Shown piece by piece: positions 27,209 to 34,640 of a stretch of 64,000 nt of DNA (its first letter is position 1; each line of letters opens with the position of its first letter). Under the pieces are notes generated by a model, which saw only the letters and a list, made by a program, of their open reading frames with translations, was not told the DNA's origin and ran no database searches. The DNA lies in NCBI RefSeq assembly GCF_963675975.1, contig NZ_OY780939.1, forward strand, positions 1,674,001 to 1,738,000. Direction: 5' to 3'. Source of the DNA: Halarcobacter sp. GTDB taxonomy: Bacteria > Campylobacterota > Campylobacteria > Campylobacterales > Arcobacteraceae. Position numbers and translations under genes: made by a program.

Positions 27209-27973
27209 ATGGCAATTCCTTTAAGAAAACCAAATGAAATCGAAAAACTTCGCGCTGCTTCTCAAGCAGTTGCGAAGACTTTAAATCATCTAGAACAAAA
27301 TGTTAAAGCTGGAATGACTTTAAAAGAAGTTAACCAAATGGGTGAAGACTTTATGGCAAACCTTGGTGTTAGACCATCTTTTAAAGGTTTATATGGATTC
27401 CCTGCTGGAGTTTGTACTTCTTTAAATGAAGTTATCATTCATGGTATACCAAATGATACTGTATTAAAAGAGGGCGATATTTTAGGTCTAGATATTGGAA
27501 GTGAAATCGATGGCTGGTATGGTGATGCAGCAATTACTATGCCTATAGGAAAGATATCAAAAGAAGATGAAGAATTAATTGCTTGTGCAAAAGACTCTTT
27601 ATATCATGCTATTAGCATTATAAAAGAGGGTATGAGATTTAAAGAACTATCTTTAGAGATTGAAAAATTTATTGTAGACAGAGGTTATGAACCTTTAGTT
27701 AAATTTTGTGGTCATGGTATAGGAAAAAAACCTCATGGTGAACCAGAAATTCCAAATTATTTAGAATCAGGAAATGCAAAGTCAGGACCTAAGATTAAGA
27801 ATGGTATGGTTTTTTGTATTGAACCTATGATTTGTCAAAAGGAGAGAGAACCAGTTATTTTAGAAAATGATTGGGATGTTGTTTCTGCTGATGGATTAAG
27901 AGGAAGTCATTATGAGCATACTGTTGCTGTAGTCGATGGAAAAGCAGTTATTTTAAGTCAAATAGAAGAGTAG
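27209..27973 (+). CDS. map: Methionine aminopeptidase, type I
   Basis: Map removes the initiator Met after deformylation. The 254-residue protein has the metal ligands Asp95 (LDIGSE) and Asp106 (YGDAA), the [12 protein letters not shown] segment with the ligand and catalytic His residues, FCIEPM with a ligand Glu, and EHTVAV. It lacks the N-terminal zinc finger of eukaryotic forms. It lies between secY and infA on the same transcript. Confidence 0.97.
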   Translation: MAIPLRKPNEIEKLRAASQAVAKTLNHLEQNVKAGMTLKEVNQMGEDFMANLGVRPSFKGLYGFPAGVCTSLNEVIIHGIPNDTVLKEGDILGLDIGSEIDGWYGDAAITMPIGKISKEDEELIACAKDSLYHAISIIKEGMRFKELSLEIEKFIVDRGYEPLVKFCGHGIGKKPHGEPEIPNYLESGNAKSGPKIKNGMVFCIEPMICQKEREPVILENDWDVVSADGLRGSHYEHTVAVVDGKAVILSQIEE

Positions 27974-27990
27974 TAAACTTAGGAGATAAA

Positions 27991-28209
27991 GTGGCAAAAG
28001 ATGATGTAATAGTAATTGATGGAAAAGTTATAGAAGCTTTACCAAATGCTATGTTTAGAGTTGAATTGGATAATGGACACGTGGTTTTATGTCATATCTC
28101 TGGTAAAATGAGAATGCACTATATTAAAATTTTACCAGGTGATAAAGTGAAAGTGGAGATTACACCATATTCACTTGATAAGGGTAGAATCACACATAGA
28201 TATAAATAA
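27991..28209 (+). CDS. infA: Translation initiation factor IF-1
   Basis: The 72-residue OB-fold protein reads [19 protein letters not shown] and ends KGRITHRYK, classic IF-1. The start is GTG at 27991 with AGGAG eight bases before it. It is the last gene of the S10/spc transcript. The alpha-operon genes (rpmJ, rpsM, rpsK, rpsD, rpoA, rplQ) that often follow are not here. Confidence 0.97.
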   Translation: MAKDDVIVIDGKVIEALPNAMFRVELDNGHVVLCHISGKMRMHYIKILPGDKVKVEITPYSLDKGRITHRYK

Positions 28210-28241
28210 AAAAGATAATATTAAGCATATTATCTTTTTTT
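28208..28241 (+). terminator. Strong terminator of the ribosomal protein operon
   Basis: A perfect 14-bp inverted repeat (28208-28221 with 28227-28240) with loop TAAGC ends in a run of seven T. It begins at the infA stop codon. This is a textbook intrinsic terminator and closes a transcript of more than 10 kb. Confidence 0.9.
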
Positions 28242-28283
28242 CTATTGTATAGTTATACAATCTAAATTAGAGAGTATAACTAT

Positions 28284-29534
28284 ATGAAAGAAATTAGTGA
28301 GGTTGTAAAACTAACTTTAACAAACCTTTCCCACCATAATATTGAAGCAACCCCAGAAAATTATGAAAAAGAGTTTTTTTCAATTGTTGAAAAAAATAAT
28401 ATACATTTTAAAGAAATTGATGAGTTTCACAAATTAATTAATAATCTATCATATAATGATAAAAAATCATTAAATTCAGTCTCTTATCGAGAGATTTCTA
28501 AATTATTATCTTCAAGAGTTAAAAATGAAGATTTAAAATATTTTTTAAAACATCTTTCATATTTTATGTTACCATCATTATCTTCACAAATCAAAGATGA
28601 AATTAATATAATATGTACAGAATTATCAAATAGTCCTGAAAATCTCATTAATGTTAACATAATCAGAAAGCTCAGAAAAATCACAAATATGAGAATTAAT
28701 GAAGATAAAAAAATATTTAATGAAAAAAATAGTGATTTAAAAAAATTAATGTCATTTTTATCAACTTTTTTAAAAAATAGAATAGAGAAGAATATAATAA
28801 CACTAGATGAAGTAGATAATATAAAACATGAAATCAACTCTTTAAAACTTGTTACATCTTCAGATGAGGACTTAAGAAAACTATATGAAAAATTTTCATT
28901 AGTAGTAGAAGAGTTTTCAGACGTAGTTAATAAAAATAATGAAGAAATTATTAAATCTAAAAAGGAGAGTGATAGATTATATTCTCAAATTGAAAAATTA
29001 AAACATAGTTTATCTATGGCTCAAGAGGAAAAATCAATTGATTTTTTAACAAAAACTCTTACAAGAAGAGCATATAATGATGTTGTAGAAAAAATTGAGA
29101 AAGAATATAAAGCTTTTGATTCTACTTATGCATTAGTTTTTATTGATATAGATCATTTTAAAAAGATTAATGATACTTATGGGCATGATTGTGGAGATAG
29201 TGTACTTGCTACATTTGGTTCAATATTAAAGAAAATAACTAGAGATGAAGATATTATTGCAAGATTCGGTGGTGAAGAGTTTATTTGTTTAATACATTAT
29301 AAAAATCTGTCAGATATTAAAAACTATTTAATTCGTATGAAAAATATTATTGAAAATAATAAGTTTTTATATAAAGATATAAAATTGTCTATAAAGTTCT
29401 CAGCTGGGGCAGCATTAAGAGAAAATTATGAATCTTATGAAGAAACATTAAAATCAGCAGATATTTTACTTTATAATGCTAAAGAATTAGGACGTAATAA
29501 AATAATTTTAGATAACGATGAAGTAATACAATAA
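28284..29534 (+). CDS. Diguanylate cyclase with N-terminal helical domain
   Basis: The 416-residue protein has about 250 residues of helical, partly coiled-coil sequence without membrane segments, followed by a complete GGDEF domain. The active site is RFGGEEF near residue 327, and an RDED inhibitory site lies five residues before the GGEEF, so product feedback by c-di-GMP is likely. The IDIDHFKKINDTYGHDCGD metal/GTP segment is intact. The signal sensed by the N-terminal part is unknown. It stands alone between the ribosomal operon terminator and a long inverted repeat. Confidence 0.9.
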   Translation: MKEISEVVKLTLTNLSHHNIEATPENYEKEFFSIVEKNNIHFKEIDEFHKLINNLSYNDKKSLNSVSYREISKLLSSRVKNEDLKYFLKHLSYFMLPSLSSQIKDEINIICTELSNSPENLINVNIIRKLRKITNMRINEDKKIFNEKNSDLKKLMSFLSTFLKNRIEKNIITLDEVDNIKHEINSLKLVTSSDEDLRKLYEKFSLVVEEFSDVVNKNNEEIIKSKKESDRLYSQIEKLKHSLSMAQEEKSIDFLTKTLTRRAYNDVVEKIEKEYKAFDSTYALVFIDIDHFKKINDTYGHDCGDSVLATFGSILKKITRDEDIIARFGGEEFICLIHYKNLSDIKNYLIRMKNIIENNKFLYKDIKLSIKFSAGAALRENYESYEETLKSADILLYNAKELGRNKIILDNDEVIQ

Positions 29535-29609
29535 ATACATTTATGAAGCCTAATTATTAGTGTCGCGCCTTTAAAAAGTAACTAAGTCATAAGCCTCATA
29601 AGTGTATTT
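29533..29609. repeat. Imperfect inverted repeat between convergent genes
   Basis: Arms at 29533-29549 and 29593-29609 match at 15 of 17 positions, and the loop between them is 43 bases with GTGTCGCGCC in its centre. It fills the space between the diguanylate cyclase gene and the convergent HTH gene, so it may terminate both. The GC-rich centre and length are unusual for a simple terminator. Confidence 0.5.
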
Positions 29610-29611
29610 AA

Positions 29612-29824
29612 CTATATTACCCTATTTTTTGTTAAATCTATTTCATTTTCATAATATTCTTTCTGTTCTATCATAAATTTCAGATGATTTTTTAATAACT
29701 CTTTATCTCTATAAGACTCTATAATAAACTCATAAAGTTTTGGCCTATTTTTTTTCCAATTATGTAAAGTAGTTTTATTTACTTCTAGATCTTTTTCTAA
29801 TTTTCTAAAACTTGGTATACTCAT
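29612..29824 (-). CDS. Small HTH DNA-binding protein, probable repressor
   Basis: The protein is 70 residues from the ATG at 29824 (MSIPSFRKLEKD), which has AAGGAG four bases upstream; a start ten residues earlier lacks a binding site. The segment FRKLEKDLEVNKTTLHNWKKNRPKLYEFI reads as a helix-turn-helix in which LEVNKTTLHNWKK would be turn and recognition helix. A charged helical tail follows. No ligand domain is present. It is divergent from the UDG-like gene, and the shared spacer holds TTGTACAA palindromes over both promoters, so autoregulation is likely. Family unknown to me. Confidence 0.65.
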   Translation of the reverse strand: MSIPSFRKLEKDLEVNKTTLHNWKKNRPKLYEFIIESYRDKELLKNHLKFMIEQKEYYENEIDLTKNRVI

Positions 29825-29845
29825 TATACTCCTTTTATAAAATAT

Positions 29846-29939
29846 ATTGTACATATTATTTGTACAAAAGTCAATAATTAATTAAAATTTATTCATATTA
29901 TTGGAACAAATTGTTACAAAAGATGTTTTTTTGTACAAT
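29846..29939. promoter_or_regulatory. Divergent promoters with TTGTACAA operator palindromes
   Basis: Leftward promoter: TTGACT (minus strand, 29874-29869), 17 bases, TACAAT (29851-29846). Rightward promoter: TTGTTA (29911-29916), 17 bases, TACAAT (29934-29939). Over these lie TTGTACA at 29847-29853, the perfect palindrome TTTGTACAAA at 29859-29868, TTGTACAA at 29931-29938, and the near-match TTGTTACAAA at 29911-29920. Each promoter element is thus covered by one copy, a layout expected for a repressor that shuts both directions. The rightward -10 box ends only five bases before the UDG-like ATG, so that mRNA would be leaderless or nearly so. Confidence 0.65.
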
Positions 29940-29944
29940 TTCAT

Positions 29945-30610
29945 ATGACAAAATCGGTAAAAAAAAGAGTTTTATATAATCTGAATTTTCTAAAATCAAT
30001 TGGTTATAATTATCATGAAATTATTGAAATTAATAATAAAGAATTAAGTTCTGATTCATTACCTAATAATTTCAATGAATTAAAATCTTTGGTTGAAAAT
30101 TGTTATTTATGTGAATTGTCAAAGAGTAGAAAACATGCACTTTTTGGTGAAGGAAATCAAAATGCATCTTTGATGTTAATTACAGATGAACCTACTGCAA
30201 CAGAAGATGAATTAAAAAGTCATTATGCTGGTAAAAATGGTGAACAATTAACTAAAATGATTGAGAATGTTTTACCTTTAAAAAAAGAAGATATTTATAT
30301 TACTAGTTTAGTAAAGTGCAAAAGTTTAAATGGAATGAATGCATCACATTTTAGCAGTTGTAATGCATATTTATTTAAAGAAATAGAATTGGTAAATCCC
30401 AAGTTAATAGTTACACTTGGTGAAAAAGCATATAACTTTTTATGTTCAGATGTAGTTCCTTTTAATCAAATTAGAGGGCAATTCATTAATTACAAAACTT
30501 ATAGTGTTTTGCCAACATTTAGTGTTAGTTATCTTCTAAGAAACCCATCTTCGAAGAAAGAAGCATATTATGATATGCTAAAAATAAAATCAACTTTGGA
30601 GTCAAATTGA
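29945..30610 (+). CDS. Family-4 uracil-DNA glycosylase-like protein with altered active site
   Basis: The 221-residue protein has the fold and iron-sulphur ligands of family-4 uracil-DNA glycosylases: Cys53 and Cys56 (CYLC), Cys125 and Cys139 spaced as in the family, and PKLIVTLGEKAYNFL. The two catalytic motifs are changed. GEAPGxxED is TDEPTATED at 80-88, and the HPxYLLR motif is SVSYLLR at 193-199, so the catalytic His is a Ser. Base excision is therefore doubtful and a DNA-binding or different lesion role is possible. The first ATG lies just behind a -10 box with no ribosome binding site. It overlaps the lipoprotein gene by four bases. Confidence 0.72.
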   Translation: MTKSVKKRVLYNLNFLKSIGYNYHEIIEINNKELSSDSLPNNFNELKSLVENCYLCELSKSRKHALFGEGNQNASLMLITDEPTATEDELKSHYAGKNGEQLTKMIENVLPLKKEDIYITSLVKCKSLNGMNASHFSSCNAYLFKEIELVNPKLIVTLGEKAYNFLCSDVVPFNQIRGQFINYKTYSVLPTFSVSYLLRNPSSKKEAYYDMLKIKSTLESN

Positions 30611-31716
30611 AAAATTTATTAGCAATTATTTTTATATCACTATTACTTATTGGTTGTTCAGGTAAAAATGAATTTAAATTTCCAATAATTAAACTGAATA
30701 AAGAAAAAGTAGTTAAACCAGTTCTAGAAGACAGAGAACAAGTAGTAGAAGAGATAGTTGAACCTATTGTAGAAGAAAATGAAATTTTAGAATCTGATGT
30801 TAGGAAAATTGCAATCCTTTACCCTTCAAGTAAGGTTGGAAGATATGCAAATTCGACAATTAATACAATTAGTGCATTTTTAATATACAATAATGAAAAA
30901 TTTAAATTAGAAGCCTTTGATACATATAATGAAAACCCAATGAATATCTCTGCTCAATTAGAACTTATTAAACAAAAAGAGTTTACAAAAGTTATTACAA
31001 TGTTTACAAAAGATGGATTTGATGAATTAAATAAATTAACAGATATTGAAGATATTAAATTTTATTTTCCATTAATTAATAAAGCAGAAGTTATAACATA
31101 CAATCAAAATTTTATTTTTGGTGGTATATCTTATGAAGAACAATTAAATCTTTTAAGAAGTTTATCAAGTGGTAAAAATACTATGTTTTATGTAAAGTCT
31201 TATTTAGGAAGTAAATTAAAGAATATTTATGAAAAAACATTTTTTGAAACGGGTATAGTAAAAGAGATAGAAAGAACAAATAATAGATATAAGTATATAA
31301 TGAATGATGAAAGAATTAAGGAAAGTACAATAATATTAAATACTCCAATTGTAAAATCATCAATTATTTTGTCTCAATTAACAGCATTTGAGGTTGAACC
31401 AGAAAAAGTTTTATCTACACAATTAAATTATAATCCTTTATTAATAAAACTAACTCAGCCAAAAGATAGAGAGAATTTTTATGTTGTAAGTTCAATTAGT
31501 AAAATAGACAGTTTTATAGAAGATTATACTAAGCTTTTAGGTTCTGATGTAGCCTATGAGTGGGTTGATTACTCAGCACTTGTAGGTGCAAACTATTTTA
31601 TAAATGAAAATGAATCAGAATTAATTAAAACAAAAGTTATTGAAAATCAAGCTGATTATGAGCAAACTTTATATAAAAGCACTATTTATGGCTTTGAAAA
31701 TATACTAGCAAATTAA
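30607..31716 (+). CDS. Lipoprotein, LpoA/ABC-solute-binding-like
   Basis: The 369-residue protein has a signal peptide ending in the lipobox LLIGC (Cys17), a spacer rich in Glu and Val, and then a domain that starts KIAILYPSSKVGRYANSTIN. This resembles the periplasmic-binding-protein type 1 fold found in penicillin-binding-protein activators (LpoA) and branched-chain amino acid receptors. The start is TTG overlapping the stop of the UDG-like gene. Functional assignment is tentative. Confidence 0.6.
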   Translation: MKNLLAIIFISLLLIGCSGKNEFKFPIIKLNKEKVVKPVLEDREQVVEEIVEPIVEENEILESDVRKIAILYPSSKVGRYANSTINTISAFLIYNNEKFKLEAFDTYNENPMNISAQLELIKQKEFTKVITMFTKDGFDELNKLTDIEDIKFYFPLINKAEVITYNQNFIFGGISYEEQLNLLRSLSSGKNTMFYVKSYLGSKLKNIYEKTFFETGIVKEIERTNNRYKYIMNDERIKESTIILNTPIVKSSIILSQLTAFEVEPEKVLSTQLNYNPLLIKLTQPKDRENFYVVSSISKIDSFIEDYTKLLGSDVAYEWVDYSALVGANYFINENESELIKTKVIENQADYEQTLYKSTIYGFENILAN

Positions 31717-31781
31717 GTCATATTTAGGTATAATCGCGAAATTTTAAGTAAAAAAGTAAAAAATAAAAGATGGAGTAGGAA

Positions 31782-33545
31782 TTGAGAACGCATTATTGTA
31801 CTGAAGTAACTGAGAAAAATATTGGTGAAATTGTTACTGTTGCTGGATGGGTAAATAGTAGAAGAGACCATGGTGGAATTATTTTTATTGATTTAAGAGA
31901 CAGAGGTGGACTAGTTCAATTAGTTTGTGACCCTACTGATAATAAAGAAGCTTGGGAAGTAGCTGATAGTGTAAGAGATGAATTTGTTCTTATTGCAAAA
32001 GGTAAAGTAAGAGAAAGAGGTGAAGGTTTAGAAAATCCAAATCTTATCACTGGAAAGATTGAAATTGTAGTTGAATCTTTAACTATAGAAAATAGATCAA
32101 AGCCAATGCCTTTTGAATTAGGTGATGAGAAAGTAAATGAAGAAATTAGATTAAAAAATAGATTCTTAGAGCTTAGAACAAAAAGATCATATGATATTTT
32201 TAAATTAAGAAGTACTGCAAATATTGCAGTTAGAAACTGTTTAAATGAATTAGGATTTTTAGATGTTGAAACTCCAATTTTAACTAAATCTACTCCTGAA
32301 GGTGCTAGAGATTATCTTGTTCCAAGTAGAGTTCACCCAGGTGAATTTTATGCATTACCACAATCTCCACAATTATTTAAACAACTTTTAATGGTATCTG
32401 GTTTTGATAAATATTTCCAAATAGCTAAATGTTTCAGAGATGAAGATTTAAGAGCAGATAGACAACCAGAATTTACTCAAATAGATGTTGAGATGTCTTT
32501 TTGTAATCAAGAAGATGTAATCAAAGTAGCTGAAAAATTAATCCATGATACTTTCAAAGCTTGTGGTAAAGATGTTCCTACAACTTTTCCTAGAATGACT
32601 TATAAAGAAGCTATGGAAAAATATGGTTCTGACAAACCTGATATGAGATTTGATATGGCAATGGTTGATGTTATTGATATTTTTGCTAACTCTACAAATG
32701 AAATCTTTGCTTCAATTGCAAAAGATACTAAAAACAATAGAATCAAAGCTTTAAGATGTCCAAATGGTGATAATCTATTCTCAAAAAGACAAATGAAAGG
32801 TTTTGAAGACTATGTAAGAAAATTTGGAGCTAAAGGTCTTGGTTACTTCCAAATGAAAGAAGATGGACTTAAAGGACCACTTACAAAATTCTTCTCTGAA
32901 GCTGATTTAGAAGAGATTGTAAAAGTTACTGAACTAGAAGTTGGTGATGTAGTATTCTTTGGAGCAGGGGATAAAAAAACTGTATGTGATTATATGGGAA
33001 GATTTAGATTATTCTTAGCTGAGCAAATGGATATTATTCCAAAAGATGCTTTTGAATTTTTATGGGTTGTTGATTTCCCAATGTTTGAAGTTGAAGATGG
33101 TAGAACAAAAGCTTTACACCACCCATTTACAATGCCAAACTTAGAAAAATGTGATTTAGATAATGTTGATGATTTAGAAGAGATTGAATCTATTGCTTAT
33201 GATATTGTATTAAATGGTACAGAACTAGGTGGTGGTTCAATCAGAATTCATAAAGAAGAGATTCAATCAAAAGTATTTAAACTTATGGGAATCTCTGATG
33301 AAGAAGCTCAAGAAAAATTTGGATTCTTATTAGATGCACTTAAATATGGTGCTCCAAGCCATGGTGGATTTGCAATGGGATTTGATAGATTAATTATGCT
33401 TTTAGCTGGAACTGATTCTATTAGAGATGTTATTGCCTTCCCTAAAACACAAAGAGCTCAATGTCTTCTTACAGATGCTCCATCTGCTGTTGATGCTGAC
33501 CAATTAAAAGAATTAAGCCTTAGAATAAGAAAAATCGAGGCATAA
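31782..33545 (+). CDS. aspS: Aspartyl-tRNA synthetase
   Basis: The 587-residue class II synthetase has an N-terminal OB anticodon domain ([20 protein letters not shown]), motif 2 ([19 protein letters not shown]), a bacterial insertion domain, and motif 3 ([16 protein letters not shown]). It starts with TTG at 31782 behind GGAGTAGGA. Campylobacterota commonly lack AsnRS and use a non-discriminating AspRS with GatCAB to make Asn-tRNA. The form here cannot be told from sequence by eye. Confidence 0.97.
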   Translation: MRTHYCTEVTEKNIGEIVTVAGWVNSRRDHGGIIFIDLRDRGGLVQLVCDPTDNKEAWEVADSVRDEFVLIAKGKVRERGEGLENPNLITGKIEIVVESLTIENRSKPMPFELGDEKVNEEIRLKNRFLELRTKRSYDIFKLRSTANIAVRNCLNELGFLDVETPILTKSTPEGARDYLVPSRVHPGEFYALPQSPQLFKQLLMVSGFDKYFQIAKCFRDEDLRADRQPEFTQIDVEMSFCNQEDVIKVAEKLIHDTFKACGKDVPTTFPRMTYKEAMEKYGSDKPDMRFDMAMVDVIDIFANSTNEIFASIAKDTKNNRIKALRCPNGDNLFSKRQMKGFEDYVRKFGAKGLGYFQMKEDGLKGPLTKFFSEADLEEIVKVTELEVGDVVFFGAGDKKTVCDYMGRFRLFLAEQMDIIPKDAFEFLWVVDFPMFEVEDGRTKALHHPFTMPNLEKCDLDNVDDLEEIESIAYDIVLNGTELGGGSIRIHKEEIQSKVFKLMGISDEEAQEKFGFLLDALKYGAPSHGGFAMGFDRLIMLLAGTDSIRDVIAFPKTQRAQCLLTDAPSAVDADQLKELSLRIRKIEA

Positions 33546-33561
33546 GACTATAGGCAATAAT

Positions 33562-34359
33562 ATGTTTAAAATTTTTTTCATATTATTGCTTTTTTATTCA
33601 TCAGCTTTCTCAATGATTGCTGTAACTGTTACTTATCCTGTAGAAGCTTTCTTTTTAAAAAAAATTGCAGATAAAACTTTTTATATTAGGGTTATTGAAG
33701 AAAGTGAAACAAAATTTAATTTAGATGATTTATCAAAAATAAAAAAATTTGCAACAAGTCATTATTATATTAATTTTGCTTTAGATGAAGAAAAAATCAT
33801 AGAAGACTATTTTAAGAAAAGAAATCCAAATTTAAAAGTTTTTAACATGGGTGAATCTCTTCCTTTTTTAAAACTAAAAGATGGCAAGATTAATCCTTTT
33901 ATTTGGCTAGACCCAATATTGGCAAGAGATATTGCAAAAAATATATATATGGCTGTTAGTAAAATAAATCCAAATGATAAAGAGATATATAAAATAAATT
34001 ATGAAAGATTTTTAGATGAATTAGATGAAACATATCTTGATATCAAAAAAAGATTAGTAGAAAGTGATCTTTACGGTATTTTTTCTTTTAATAATGAATT
34101 AGACTATTTTACAAATAGATTTAGAATAAACAATTATCATCGTAAATATAAGATGTTACACATCGATGATGTTTCCTCTTTATTAAAATTTGTCAGAAAA
34201 GAGAACATCAAACATATTTTAATCTCAAATGAAGCAGATTTTAGAGTTGCTCAATCTTTTAAGGGGCATATTGATGGTAAGATTGTTGAATATAATATTT
34301 ATACTAGAAATTGGAAAGTTAATCTTTATACTATATTAAGAGGTATTGAAAACTTTTAA
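33562..34359 (+). CDS. ZnuA-like periplasmic metal-binding protein, atypical
   Basis: The 265-residue protein has a signal peptide (about 1-17) and the body of the ZnuA/TroA family, including NPFIWLDPILARDIAKNI at 111-128 and the helix INPNDKEIYKINYERFL. The usual DPHxWLDP His that binds zinc is Phe113 here, and I see no first-site His or His-rich loop. It may bind another ligand or have lost transport. No permease or ATPase gene is adjacent. It follows aspS after sixteen bases. Confidence 0.68.
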   Translation: MFKIFFILLLFYSSAFSMIAVTVTYPVEAFFLKKIADKTFYIRVIEESETKFNLDDLSKIKKFATSHYYINFALDEEKIIEDYFKKRNPNLKVFNMGESLPFLKLKDGKINPFIWLDPILARDIAKNIYMAVSKINPNDKEIYKINYERFLDELDETYLDIKKRLVESDLYGIFSFNNELDYFTNRFRINNYHRKYKMLHIDDVSSLLKFVRKENIKHILISNEADFRVAQSFKGHIDGKIVEYNIYTRNWKVNLYTILRGIENF

Positions 34360-34640
34360 TATTTTCTTAAAATTATTTTTAATAAACATATTTTATTAAT
34401 AAAAAAATATTACTAACAAAATGATTTATTTATTGCACAAAAGTTTTATATGAAGTATAAGACTAAAATTAGAAAACTCCTATTTATAGACTTTTTATAG
34501 AAAATTAAATCCCAAAAAATTTATTTTATAAAAATAAGAAAAGTATACAAAAATATATAGTTGTATATTTAATATGCAGGTTAATTAAAATTATTTTTTG
34601 ATTTTGTAGTAATATTCAAATAGTATAAAGGGAGTATTAT
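34360..34640. other. AT-rich spacer before the cache-CheW gene
   Basis: These 281 bases hold no gene. They are almost pure A/T with scattered -10-like hexamers, for instance TAATAT near 34609, and end in GGGAG eight bases before the next start. I see no clear terminator or palindrome. Confidence 0.5.

Noticed and set aside
28484-28837. 117-codon minus-strand reading frame
   Set aside because: It is antisense to the diguanylate cyclase N-terminal domain, low in complexity (Ser, Ile, Phe, Leu) and without start signals.
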